From Flavobacteriaceae bacterium (GTDB lineage: Bacteria > Bacteroidota > Bacteroidia > Flavobacteriales > Flavobacteriaceae), in the NCBI GenBank assembly GCA_004762155.1, contig SIHP01000006.1:233366-297365 (forward strand): a DNA stretch of 64,000 bases, in the 5' to 3' direction. Positions 44,229 through 53,192 of the stretch are shown one piece after another (the first letter of the stretch is position 1; each line of letters starts with the position of its first letter). The notes beneath the pieces are model-generated. The model made no database searches and was not told where the DNA came from. It was given only the letters and a program-made list of their open reading frames with translations. The position numbers were made by a program, and so were the translations under genes.

Positions 44229-45338
44229 TTAATCTCCATCAGCATCAACATAATCAACACTAATATTTAATGCTTGTAACATATCAGATTTAAAAAACGC
44301 TACAACTCTTTGTAACTCATCATAAGTCTTAGTCATTTTTGTATTATCACTAACCACTTGGTTATAAAAATTAATGTCTAAATCGTTTAAATTAGTTCTT
44401 GCAACCGTTATTTGATTGGTTATTGAAGTTACTAAATCATCGTTTTCTAAATATGTTAAGTATGCTTTAAGTCCTAGTTCTTCTGTAGTACTATTGTAGT
44501 TTTTACCATTAAAAAAACCTTCAACAGCATCTAATGCTTCTATAGCTAACTCTTTAGAAACGTCTTGATTATAAAAACCTTCTACTTTTTCAGGCAATGC
44601 ATCTGTAGAAAAAACTCCTGCTGGAATTCCTATTTTGTTAGCTCTTAATCCTTTTTCAAAATAAAAAATATAATCATTTATAAGTTTATTTATAGAACTT
44701 GTGGCTGTATTACCTGAGTTACTTACAAAAGAAGCTCTATAAGTACCATTCCAATCGTTTACAATGGCAGAAGTAACACTTTTAATTTTTGTAACAATAT
44801 CAGTTATATATGTTTTATAACCAGAAGCATTTGTATCTGTTGTATATTTTTCTAAAACGGCTGTATTATCAGAACCGACACCATATAATAAATAATCTAA
44901 AGCAGGAAAACCTTGTGCATCATGATTATTAGGGTGATCTAAATCATAAGAACCATTTGTAATATTTGTTTCAATATCAGTAACAGTTACTGGATATATA
45001 TTGATAAAGTTTACAAATTGTAAGTTTTCTGCCTCACCAATATTAAACATTTCAACATATTGCCATGTTTTATATGCATTTAACCAAGCTGTTTGTACAG
45101 CAACTAAATTTGTTTCTGTAGTTGTTGTTGTAAAATTATTCGTTGCAGTTTCTAATGCTACCACTTTACTTTCAAAATCTTCAAAAGCTGGTATAATTAT
45201 ATCATCAGCTAGATGTACTAGCATTGCCGCTCTATCAAAATTATCCGTTACATCTACTGGTCCTTCTCCACCACTACTTCCTCCACAAGCGTAAATTAAG
45301 GCTATTACTGCAAGTATTAAGGTTAACTTTTTTAACAT
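44229..45338 (-). CDS. Imelysin-family lipoprotein of the TonB-receptor cluster
   Basis: 369 residues; the signal ends ALIYAC followed by a Gly/Ser-rich tether. The imelysin signature reads GFPALDYLLYGVG, with neither the His nor the Glu of GxHxxE. The helical domains and the C-terminal YVDADGD are clear. It presumably works at the periplasmic face with the downstream HTTM protein and receptor in iron acquisition. A 19-bp iron-box-like palindrome (45343-45361) lies directly before its start. Confidence 0.88.
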   Translation of the reverse strand: MLKKLTLILAVIALIYACGGSSGGEGPVDVTDNFDRAAMLVHLADDIIIPAFEDFESKVVALETATNNFTTTTTETNLVAVQTAWLNAYKTWQYVEMFNIGEAENLQFVNFINIYPVTVTDIETNITNGSYDLDHPNNHDAQGFPALDYLLYGVGSDNTAVLEKYTTDTNASGYKTYITDIVTKIKSVTSAIVNDWNGTYRASFVSNSGNTATSSINKLINDYIFYFEKGLRANKIGIPAGVFSTDALPEKVEGFYNQDVSKELAIEALDAVEGFFNGKNYNSTTEELGLKAYLTYLENDDLVTSITNQITVARTNLNDLDINFYNQVVSDNTKMTKTYDELQRVVAFFKSDMLQALNISVDYVDADGD

Positions 45339-45342
45339 AATT

Positions 45343-45361
45343 ATTTCTATTTATTCTAAAT
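45343..45361. promoter_or_regulatory. 19-bp iron-box-like palindrome before imelysin
   Basis: ATTTCTATTTATTCTAAAT starts 5 bases upstream of the imelysin ATG. It is the same dyad type as at 29781, 29842, 46633 and 46697. Confidence 0.55.
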
Positions 45362-45378
45362 AAGAGTTGCAAATATAA

Positions 45379-45408
45379 AAAAAAGTAGCTTAAAAAAGCT
45401 ACTTTTAA
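45379..45408 (-). terminator. Terminator of the DUF4856 gene
   Basis: AAAAGTAGCTT-AAAA-AAGCTACTTTT, an 11-bp stem with T/A runs on both sides, about 20 bases past the DUF4856 stop. Confidence 0.8.
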
Positions 45409-45428
45409 AATTTCAAATTTTATGAAGT

Positions 45429-46628
45429 TTAATTAGCTGCTTCTTCAACAGTAAAGTTAAACTTAGCTGCAATTGCAGTAGATATAGTATCTAAAGTATC
45501 CTCTGTTGTAGTTTCCCACAAACCATTTCCTGTATCTAATAAATCAGACAAGAAACCATCCACTTCTGTTTTTGTAAAATAAGGCTCAGTTGAATTAGGT
45601 TGACGTGTAAACTGTAAACTGTATACAAAACCTAATCCTTCAGAAAGATCATGAAAAGCAGAAGCTTTATCTGAAGATAATAAGTCTTTACCTGCTTGTA
45701 AATAATAAACAGCTCTTACACCAACTACTTCTGATATTTTTTCTCTAATAATTTCTGCTTGTTCATTTCTAACGTTATAATCTTTTGCAACAATAGCAGC
45801 TCTACCTAATTTAAATGCATCGTAAATATCTTGTGCAATTGTAGCAAAATCTGAATCATCAGCTACTCTACTTAAATATTTATTTAAAAAACTATCAGCT
45901 CCTAAAACAGGAACAGCTGGTGCTGTTTCCGCTCCATATAAATAACCATAAGCTTCATCCCATTTATGTTCCATTGTTGTATAATTAGCATCATCTTCTA
46001 AAGTATCCTCATCATTATCTTGAACATTTTCATTAGACGTCCCATCTAAAACCGTAGTTCCTAAATAATTATTCAACATTTGATCTACCATTAAACCACC
46101 TATTAAACCTTTAGCAAAAATTTGATTCAACTCAACTCCTTTACCATTTATATATCTAATAGATCCTCCTCCTGCTTCTTGCAATTGTCCTGCAACTCCA
46201 GCTTCTGCTGATACGTCATAACTTGTATAAACATCTGCTACTTGTTCAGCAATCCATGAGTCAAACTCTTCTTTTATAACTGTAGCATCTGTAGTATTTG
46301 CTGAAAAGAAATCTGTTGAAGCTGCTACCTTACTTCTAATGACTTTAGTAGATGAATTTAAATCGGCATCTGAAAAATACGATCCCGTATTTGTAAACAT
46401 ACCATCAATCTGCTCTTCTGTATATGAATTATCATTCAAAGCATCAATTAATTCTTCTGCCATTGCTATACGAGTTGTTTGTCCTGAAAAACTAACACTA
46501 GTTTCTCCTTCTCTTAAAAAAGTATATGTTTCAGGAGCAGTAACTGAATCATCTACAGTAGAATCACTAGAACACGATACAAATACTAAAGAAGAAATAG
46601 TAAATGCTGATATGAAAAATCTTTTCAT
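45429..46628 (-). CDS. DUF4856 lipoprotein
   Basis: 399 residues. The signal ends LVFVSC, a lipobox. Near the N-terminus is YTFLREGETSVSFSGQTTRIAMAEEL, characteristic of DUF4856, with a later HKWDEAYGYLYG segment reminiscent of imelysins. DUF4856 proteins typically sit beside imelysin, HTTM and TonB-receptor genes in Bacteroidota and are probably distant imelysin relatives for iron. Two iron-box-like palindromes precede it. Confidence 0.88.
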   Translation of the reverse strand: MKRFFISAFTISSLVFVSCSSDSTVDDSVTAPETYTFLREGETSVSFSGQTTRIAMAEELIDALNDNSYTEEQIDGMFTNTGSYFSDADLNSSTKVIRSKVAASTDFFSANTTDATVIKEEFDSWIAEQVADVYTSYDVSAEAGVAGQLQEAGGGSIRYINGKGVELNQIFAKGLIGGLMVDQMLNNYLGTTVLDGTSNENVQDNDEDTLEDDANYTTMEHKWDEAYGYLYGAETAPAVPVLGADSFLNKYLSRVADDSDFATIAQDIYDAFKLGRAAIVAKDYNVRNEQAEIIREKISEVVGVRAVYYLQAGKDLLSSDKASAFHDLSEGLGFVYSLQFTRQPNSTEPYFTKTEVDGFLSDLLDTGNGLWETTTEDTLDTISTAIAAKFNFTVEEAAN

Positions 46629-46632
46629 TTTT

Positions 46633-46715
46633 ATTTAGATTTAATTTTAATAAATTTTTAACAAAAATAGAAATGAAAAAGTATTTGACAAATTTTATTT
46701 GGATTTATTTTAAAT
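46633..46715. promoter_or_regulatory. Two 19-bp iron-box-like palindromes before the DUF4856 gene
   Basis: ATTTAGATTTAATTTTAAT (46633-46651) and ATTTGGATTTATTTTAAAT (46697-46715). The reverse complement of the second differs by one base from the site at 29781. As at the imelysin operon, one site abuts the start codon and the other lies about 60 bases further upstream. Confidence 0.6.
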
Positions 46716-46812
46716 AAAAATAGGGTTTTGGATATTTAATACTTTTTCAGGCTAAAAAATAAATATTAACTTAAAAAATAACCAATTAATCAAATGTTTT
46801 TATTTTATTCAA

Positions 46813-48372
46813 TTAATAAAGATCTCTTTTAAGATACTCTACAACTGCTTTTCTAATATCTGAAGCTAATTCATTATCTTTTGGTTCATACGCACTTAAT
46901 ATTCCTGGATTACTCTTTTTGAAAAAAGGAATATCAAAACCTTTTATTAAATAATCACTTATTGCAATTCTATAAGTTTTATTGTCATCTATAATTTTAT
47001 TTTTAACGTACCATTTAGCTTCTATTTGTTTTACGTTATTATGCTGTAAATAAGCTCCTGTTCCCGCTGCTTTTTTTCCATACTCTAAAACTTTTGCAAG
47101 CAAACTACCTTTTAATTCTACTTTTAAAATAGATCCTCCATAAGGTAAAACTCTAAATATATCTACAGCATCAATTTCACCAGACAAAACATCATCTATA
47201 CGTATTGATCCTCCATTTACAATTGAACATTCCACATCTTTGTATGCATAACTCATAGCACCTGTAATTACAGCTCCCATATTTGTTTGTTGAGATCTAA
47301 CTGGAGTATCTCGTGCTTCTAAAGGTATTTTAGCATTAAAAATAATTTCATCTGGATTATCTATAACTTCTTTAATTTTCTGCTTCAAAATCTTCTGCCA
47401 TTTGTTTACAATAACTAAGACTTCTGCATTTGGCTTGATTTTGTTATTAATCTCTTTTAATTCCGACTTAACAGTTGTTTGTTTGGTTATTGGATCAAAT
47501 TCAAATCTGTGTATATAAACACTTTTTGCATTTGCATCTGCTTTTGCTATTTTTACTTTCCCTATATCTAAATAGTTGTGCGTATGTTCATGACCTCCCA
47601 TAATTAAAGGGATATCCTGAAACTTCTTAGCTAACTCAATATCCTGCTCTATAGCTAAATGAGTTAAACCTAAAACAACATCAACCTTACCTTTAACTTC
47701 ATTATAAGATCTTTCTGATTCTGCATATATGTCACCATAAGTAACATAATTTTTAGGATTAGAAGGTATACAAGCACTAATAAAACCTACTTTAATAGAT
47801 TTTCCATTCATGTAAACTTCTTGAATAAAAGAATCGTTAACTGGTACCTTTTTTCCATTAATTACTTTATGAAAATAATGTCTTTTTCCATTTTGATTGT
47901 GAAGTACATTAGAAGATAGCCATTCAAAATTACTTTCGTTTAATCTATCTTGTAATTGATTATAACTTATATCAAATTCATGATTTCCAAAAGCTACCAA
48001 ATCAAAATTCATGGCATTCATAACTTCTACCATTTGTTTTCCTTTTACTCTTTCTCCATCAACTTTCATTGTGCCCAATAAAGATGGATTTAAAAAATCT
48101 CCTGCCAAAACAGTATATGTATTTGGGTTTTCTTTTAACAATTCTTGTCGTATTGTCTCTACTCTTGCCATACCACCATACTTTCCTCCTTGTACTGGTG
48201 CTATTTCGTAAACATCATTTAATTGTAGAATTGTAAAATAAAAATTGTTTGGTTTTTCTTTAAAGAAATATTCTTTTTTTGGAGCTTTATAACTTCTTGT
48301 TTTTACACTAGATGCACAAGAGAATATAAAAACTAAACAAGTGATGTAAAGTCCTAATTTTAATAATTTCAT
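46813..48372 (-). CDS. 5'-nucleotidase / metallophosphoesterase (UshA-like lipoprotein)
   Basis: 519 residues; the signal ends VFIFSC. The metallophosphatase domain shows LQLNDVYEIAP (the usual DxH reads NDVYE here), AGDFLNPS, FGNHEFD and GGHEHTH. The C-terminal nucleotidase domain begins about residue 320 and includes NMGAVITGAM, NGGSIR and the LPYGGSI loop. It hydrolyses periplasmic nucleotides to nucleosides for uptake. The change in the first metal motif is also seen in some flavobacterial homologues, I believe, but is worth noting. It is the last of three co-directional genes. Confidence 0.88.
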   Translation of the reverse strand: MKLLKLGLYITCLVFIFSCASSVKTRSYKAPKKEYFFKEKPNNFYFTILQLNDVYEIAPVQGGKYGGMARVETIRQELLKENPNTYTVLAGDFLNPSLLGTMKVDGERVKGKQMVEVMNAMNFDLVAFGNHEFDISYNQLQDRLNESNFEWLSSNVLHNQNGKRHYFHKVINGKKVPVNDSFIQEVYMNGKSIKVGFISACIPSNPKNYVTYGDIYAESERSYNEVKGKVDVVLGLTHLAIEQDIELAKKFQDIPLIMGGHEHTHNYLDIGKVKIAKADANAKSVYIHRFEFDPITKQTTVKSELKEINNKIKPNAEVLVIVNKWQKILKQKIKEVIDNPDEIIFNAKIPLEARDTPVRSQQTNMGAVITGAMSYAYKDVECSIVNGGSIRIDDVLSGEIDAVDIFRVLPYGGSILKVELKGSLLAKVLEYGKKAAGTGAYLQHNNVKQIEAKWYVKNKIIDDNKTYRIAISDYLIKGFDIPFFKKSNPGILSAYEPKDNELASDIRKAVVEYLKRDLY

Positions 48373-48400
48373 AGGTTTATTTTCAAGATTTTAAAGAACC

Positions 48401-49219
48401 TTATCTCTGGTATTTACGGATGTTCTTTCTTATAATTTTTCTGTAGGTAACCAATTCTGGAAATTGGTAGAAAAAATTCATTTTTTGTTCAGCTACCGTT
48501 TCTGGTTTACGTATTTTCTCATGTAGAACAAAAGCTGTCCAGCTTTCAACAATATCTTCTTCTGGGCTTTCTGCAGCATAATCCGTTATAAAATCTGTAT
48601 AGTTTTCTTCATATAAACCATATAATTTCTCTAAGCAGCTTTTTTGTTCTGTAAAACAATATTTCTTTTGAATATAATCCCACTCATTTAATAAGCTACC
48701 ATTCCAAAAACGAACAACAAATAAGTTTATATAACTATTTTTTAAAGCCTGTCCTTCAATAGTTAAATAAGGCTCATTTCTTTCAACCTCTTTCTTAATT
48801 GTTGGTTTTATTTGGGTGTTATTCAATGTTAACAAATGACCAAATTCATGTACCAACGTATATATAGATTGATGAATACGCTCTTTATTTTTTGAACTAA
48901 AATCAACATCAGCAGGATCTAAAACCAACTGCCATTCTGTATTATTTTTATTTAAAGCACCTAAAGCTCCTGTTTTTTCATCAACTCCATCAGATATTAA
49001 AACTAATCTTTTAATATACTTTTGAGTTAATCTTTTTGGAAAAATATTATAAAATATATTCCAGTTAGATAAAGCTAAATTAGTTTTGTCTGTTTTATCT
49101 TCAATAAGAATTCCATTTTCTATCTTCCACATGCCAAGATTTTCATCCTCAACATCCACAGGGGGGTTGTGATAAAAAACCGAACCAAATAAAAAAATTA
49201 TAAAAAACTTTACATTCAT
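48401..49219 (-). CDS. Exported putative zinc metallopeptidase
   Basis: 272 residues with a short signal-like start (MNVKFFIIFLFGSVFYHNPP). The HExxH motif is in YTLVHEFGHLLTL near residue 139-147, and a downstream EEDIVESWTAF could give the third zinc ligand. Two Cys (FTEQKSCLE region) may pair. It resembles proteins annotated as putative zinc-binding metallopeptidase; substrate unknown. It begins two bases after the HMG-CoA lyase stop. Confidence 0.7.
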   Translation of the reverse strand: MNVKFFIIFLFGSVFYHNPPVDVEDENLGMWKIENGILIEDKTDKTNLALSNWNIFYNIFPKRLTQKYIKRLVLISDGVDEKTGALGALNKNNTEWQLVLDPADVDFSSKNKERIHQSIYTLVHEFGHLLTLNNTQIKPTIKKEVERNEPYLTIEGQALKNSYINLFVVRFWNGSLLNEWDYIQKKYCFTEQKSCLEKLYGLYEENYTDFITDYAAESPEEDIVESWTAFVLHEKIRKPETVAEQKMNFFYQFPELVTYRKIIRKNIRKYQR

Positions 49220-49221
49220 AT

Positions 49222-50079
49222 TTAAAATACTTCTAATGCTTTATTATATGCACTTTCAAAACTTAAAGGTTTAATATTTGTAGCTACTTTTTGGGTTGTA
49301 AAATACGACAATAATTTTTCTGTTGGCATATTACCTGTTAAATCATCTTTTGCCATTGGACAGCCACCGTATCCTTTTATAGCTCCATCAAACCTCATAC
49401 AACCTGCTTTAAAAGCACTATCTACTTTCTCATGCCAAGTAGATGGAGTTGTATGTAAATGTGCTCCAAACTCTATTTGCGGGTAGTCTTTAATTAAATT
49501 AGAAAACAAATAATTAATCACCTCTGGTGTTGAGCTACCCACTGTATCTGACAAAGATACGATTTTAACGCCCATCTTTGCAAGTTTTTGTACCCAATCG
49601 CCTACTATATCAACATTCCAAGGATCTCCATAAGGATTTCCAAATCCCATAGACAAATACGCTACTACTTCTTTGTTATGTCTATTCGCAATAGTTAAAA
49701 TCTCTTTTAAAACATCCACAGATTCTGTTATTGTTTTATGAGTATTTCTCATTTGGAAATTTTCTGATATAGAAAATGGATATCCCAAATAATCTATTTG
49801 TTTAAACTGACAAGCATCATTTGCTCCCCTAACATTAGCTACTATTGCTAATAATTTACTTTTTGTTGATGATAAATCTAATCTATTTAAAACATCAACT
49901 GTGTCTCTCATTTGAGGTATAGCTTTTGGAGAAACAAAACTTCCAAAATCAATAGTATCAAAACCTACATTTAGTAATGCATTAATATACTTCACTTTAT
50001 CGTCTGTTGAAATAAAATGACTTTTTATTCCTTGCATTGCATCACGTGGACACTCTATGATTTTTACTTCTTCAATCAT
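49222..50079 (-). CDS. Hydroxymethylglutaryl-CoA lyase
   Basis: 285 residues, DRE-TIM metallolyase family. It shows the PRDAMQG start motif, the metal ligand strand (FGAHLHTTPS) and the catalytic Cys in GCPMAKDDLTGNMPTE. It cleaves HMG-CoA to acetyl-CoA and acetoacetate, the last step of leucine breakdown. A TATATTTG box (50085-50092) lies six bases before the ATG, so the message could be leaderless. Confidence 0.93.
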   Translation of the reverse strand: MIEEVKIIECPRDAMQGIKSHFISTDDKVKYINALLNVGFDTIDFGSFVSPKAIPQMRDTVDVLNRLDLSSTKSKLLAIVANVRGANDACQFKQIDYLGYPFSISENFQMRNTHKTITESVDVLKEILTIANRHNKEVVAYLSMGFGNPYGDPWNVDIVGDWVQKLAKMGVKIVSLSDTVGSSTPEVINYLFSNLIKDYPQIEFGAHLHTTPSTWHEKVDSAFKAGCMRFDGAIKGYGGCPMAKDDLTGNMPTEKLLSYFTTQKVATNIKPLSFESAYNKALEVF

Positions 50080-50322
50080 TATGCCAAATATACTAGATAT
50101 TTTAAATTGTTTATTTTCTTTGCTTATAATTTATAAAAAAAGCATTATTTATTATACTATGTTAATTTTAACTTTCAAAAAACAGCAAAAAAAACACATT
50201 CTTCAAATATATTATAAATTACACACAGTTAAACTAAAAAAAACTTAACTTATTTTTTTATAAAAAAATAAAAAAGTGTAACATTAAAATAATTGCTTAG
50301 TCTTTCTAGTATATAAGTTTTA

Positions 50323-50889
50323 TTGAAACCAAAAAACGAACATATCAACCAACTAATTAAACGCTGTAAAAAAAAGGATAGTACTGCACAAATGGAAGTG
50401 TATAAGAGCTATTACAAAGCGATGTATAATGTAGCTCACAGAATTGTAAGAGATGAATTTGAGGCTGAAGACATCATGCAAGAAGCTTTTTTAACTGCTT
50501 TTACAAAACTAGATTCCTTTAAAGGAGAAGTAACTTTTGGTGCATGGTTAAAAGCAATTGTTGTAAATAAAAGTTTAACACAACTGAAAAAAAATAATAG
50601 ATATAATGAAGTAAAGTTATCTATTGTAAAAGATGAAGTTGAACAAGAAGAAACAACTTTAAATAAAACCAATTTAAAACCGAACATTATTTTAAATTAT
50701 TTAAACACGCTAAAAGAAAACTATCGGGTAATTTTAACACTAAATTTAATTGAGGGTTATGATTATGAAGAAATAGCTGAAATATTAAACTATACAAATG
50801 AAAATGTACGTACAACAATATTTAGAGCTAAAAAGAAATTAAAACAAGTAATTCTTGTAAACCAAAAAAAACAAATATCATATGAATGA
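50323..50889 (+). CDS. ECF-type RNA polymerase sigma factor, TTG start
   Basis: 188 residues. Region 2 is YNVAHRIVRDEFEAEDIMQEAFLTAFTKL and region 4 is YRVILTLNLIEGYDYEEIAEILNYTNENVRTTIFRAKKKLK. The start must be the TTG at 50323, because an in-frame TAA precedes it and the next ATG would cut into region 2. It is followed by an overlapping gene for a one-helix membrane protein, the likely anti-sigma, and a DUF4097 gene. Confidence 0.9.
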   Translation: MKPKNEHINQLIKRCKKKDSTAQMEVYKSYYKAMYNVAHRIVRDEFEAEDIMQEAFLTAFTKLDSFKGEVTFGAWLKAIVVNKSLTQLKKNNRYNEVKLSIVKDEVEQEETTLNKTNLKPNIILNYLNTLKENYRVILTLNLIEGYDYEEIAEILNYTNENVRTTIFRAKKKLKQVILVNQKKQISYE

Positions 50890-51418
50890 TGAATTAGATG
50901 ACTTTTTCAAAAATATTGATTTTGATATTGATGAACCAAATGAAGGTCATGAAACACGTTTTCTTAATAAACTTGGACAAACAAATTCAAAAAAGAAAAA
51001 AACATCTTGGAAATGGATGAGTATTGCTGCTTCTTTTGTATTAATGATTGGTTTTTATTTAGGAAACAGTTATCAAAACAAAAACAATGGCTTAGCCTCT
51101 ATATCACCTAAAGTTGCTGAAGCTGAAAGTTTTTTTGTTACAACTATAAATCAAGAATTAAAAGAAATTGAAAAATTTAGAACTATTGAAACTGAAAGTA
51201 TTATTGAAGATGCTTTAGATCAAATTGAAGATTTAGAAGATAATTTTAAAACACTAAAAGACGAAATAATTGAAAAAAACGGTAATGAACTTCATAGTAT
51301 TCAGAATATGATTTTTAATTACCAAAAAAGATTAGAAATTTTAGAAAAACTGTTGACACAATTAAACTCTTTAAATAACCCCGATACATTTAACACCAAT
51401 TATAATGAAATTATATAG
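50882..51418 (+). CDS. Putative anti-sigma membrane protein
   Basis: 178 residues. Acidic N-terminus (1-40, DDFFKNIDFDIDEPNEGHETRF), one membrane helix (about 47-63) and a Glu/Leu-rich coiled-coil outer part. There is no HxxxCxxC zinc motif. It overlaps the sigma gene by eight bases, the usual place for an anti-sigma. The family was not recognised. Confidence 0.72.
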   Translation: MNDELDDFFKNIDFDIDEPNEGHETRFLNKLGQTNSKKKKTSWKWMSIAASFVLMIGFYLGNSYQNKNNGLASISPKVAEAESFFVTTINQELKEIEKFRTIETESIIEDALDQIEDLEDNFKTLKDEIIEKNGNELHSIQNMIFNYQKRLEILEKLLTQLNSLNNPDTFNTNYNEII

Positions 51419-52481
51419 CACTCTCATATTATTTTTATTATTGCCTCTTTTAAGTTTTGGCAATGTTATAAAAAAACACGAAAAAAGTAAATCAATTAAT
51501 AAATCATATGATGTTAGCCAAAATGCAACTTTATACGTTAGTAACAAATATGGTAATATTAATATAACAACTTGGGATAAAAACACTATTGAAATAAATA
51601 TTAAAATTACAGTTAAAGGAAACGACCTTAGCCAGGTTAATGACAAACTAAATGGTATTAAAGTTGATTTTGAAGCAAGTAAAAACTTAATTGAAGCTCG
51701 TACACGTATAACAAAAGAAAAATCAAATTGGTCATGGTGGGGTAACAGTGACAAAACTTCTTTTCAGATTAATTACACTATAAAAATGCCAAAAACTAAC
51801 AATGTTGATTTACTTAACAAATATGGTGAAATTGAACTAGATGAATTAGAAGGAAAAAGTAACATTATTTGTAATTACGGAAATATTAACATTGAAAGCT
51901 TGTCAAATAACTCTAACTATATAAAACTACAATATTGCGGTGGATCATCTGTAAATTATATGAAAAATGGTACTGTAAATGCTGATTATTCTAAAATTTC
52001 TATTGAAAAAGCAGAAAATTTAAAATCTAGTCTTGACTATACTACATTAAAAATAGGAACAATAAATAATCTTTCTTTTAGTAGTGATTATGGTTCTGTA
52101 AGTGTTAAAAACGCTGATCATGTTTCTGGTAATTCTGATTATGCTAGTATGCGTTTTGATAACATTTACAAAAGTTTAGATGTAAATACTGATTATGCTG
52201 GTATACGAATTAACAATGTTGTAAAAGGTTTTGAAAACATTACTATAAATGCTAATTATTCAGGTATAAAAATTGGGACAAAAGAAAATAATAATTTTAA
52301 ATTTTCAATGAGTTTAAAATATGCAGGTTTGCGTTATCCAGAAGACAAAACAATAATGCACAAAAGTATTAAAAAAACAACATCAGGTTTATATGAAGGT
52401 GTATTTGGAAACGAAGAAACATACTCAACTATAAATATAAATTCTAACTATGGCGGTGTTACAATAAAAACAAACGATTAG
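51405..52481 (+). CDS. DUF4097-type beta-solenoid secreted protein
   Basis: 358 residues with a signal peptide (1-17). The body has short beta repeats (NKYGEIELDEL, NYGNINIES, DYGSVSVKNADH, NYGGVTIKTND) typical of DUF4097/adhesin-like proteins. It overlaps the upstream gene by 14 bases, forming a three-gene unit with the sigma factor. Its stop overlaps the stop of the converging YhhN gene by three bases. Confidence 0.85.
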   Translation: MKLYSTLILFLLLPLLSFGNVIKKHEKSKSINKSYDVSQNATLYVSNKYGNINITTWDKNTIEINIKITVKGNDLSQVNDKLNGIKVDFEASKNLIEARTRITKEKSNWSWWGNSDKTSFQINYTIKMPKTNNVDLLNKYGEIELDELEGKSNIICNYGNINIESLSNNSNYIKLQYCGGSSVNYMKNGTVNADYSKISIEKAENLKSSLDYTTLKIGTINNLSFSSDYGSVSVKNADHVSGNSDYASMRFDNIYKSLDVNTDYAGIRINNVVKGFENITINANYSGIKIGTKENNNFKFSMSLKYAGLRYPEDKTIMHKSIKKTTSGLYEGVFGNEETYSTININSNYGGVTIKTND

Positions 52482-53128
52482 TCTTTTTCAACAATCATAG
52501 CTTTACAAATTAAGTAACGGGCTAAATAATAAATAGAGGTATAAATAATCACATAATAGAATTTATAATCAATAAACTTATTAAATGTAATTAATATGTC
52601 TGCTATAACTAATAACAATAAACCTAAAAGAAAAAATTTATTTTGAGTGTTCATTTTCTTTAAATAGTTTGCAAATGCTAATGAACACATTAATGCTGAT
52701 AACAACCCTATTGCCAAAATTGGATAGGATAATCCTTTTAAATGAGATTTTAATTGAGGAAAAATAACAGCTACAGGAATAAGAAAAGTTAAAAGATATA
52801 AAATTAGTTTTTTACGGTTAACTTTTACCATTAGTTGTTGAGCTATAATAACATAAATAGCTCTATTTACAATCATTAAAAAAGTTCCTAAAGCTAAAAA
52901 TTCAACATCATAAACCAAAAAGAAAGTATAAAAACAAGAAAAAATCAGGATTAAAATATACCAAACATTAATTCTTTTTGTCTTTGTTAGATAAAAAAAC
53001 AAAAGAGAAATTATCGATGTTAACTTAAAACCTAACTCTAAAACACCATAACCTTCATCTATAAAAAAAAGTGAAGCTAATGATGATGTGCAAAATAATA
53101 AAAAGTAAAAATCAAACTTTTTGGGCAT
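52478..53128 (-). CDS. YhhN/TMEM86-family membrane protein (lysoplasmalogenase-like)
   Basis: 216 residues with about eight membrane helices and almost no soluble part. Segments such as ELGFKLTSIISLLFFY and GLLLLVIADILITFNKF, with an aspartate-containing helix, fit the YhhN family, which hydrolyses the vinyl ether bond of lysoplasmalogens in studied members. Enzyme activity here is inferred. It converges on and overlaps the DUF4097 gene. Confidence 0.78.
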   Translation of the reverse strand: MPKKFDFYFLLFCTSSLASLFFIDEGYGVLELGFKLTSIISLLFFYLTKTKRINVWYILILIFSCFYTFFLVYDVEFLALGTFLMIVNRAIYVIIAQQLMVKVNRKKLILYLLTFLIPVAVIFPQLKSHLKGLSYPILAIGLLSALMCSLAFANYLKKMNTQNKFFLLGLLLLVIADILITFNKFIDYKFYYVIIYTSIYYLARYLICKAMIVEKD

Positions 53129-53192
53129 AAACTTAAGTTAACCTGATAAAAATATACAATTTGATATAAAACCAACTATAATTTTAAAAAAA

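Noticed and set aside
51371..51754. Minus-strand frame of 127 codons across the DUF4097 start
   Set aside because: Antisense to two overlapping sigma-operon genes and hydrophobic only because of AT-rich reverse codons.
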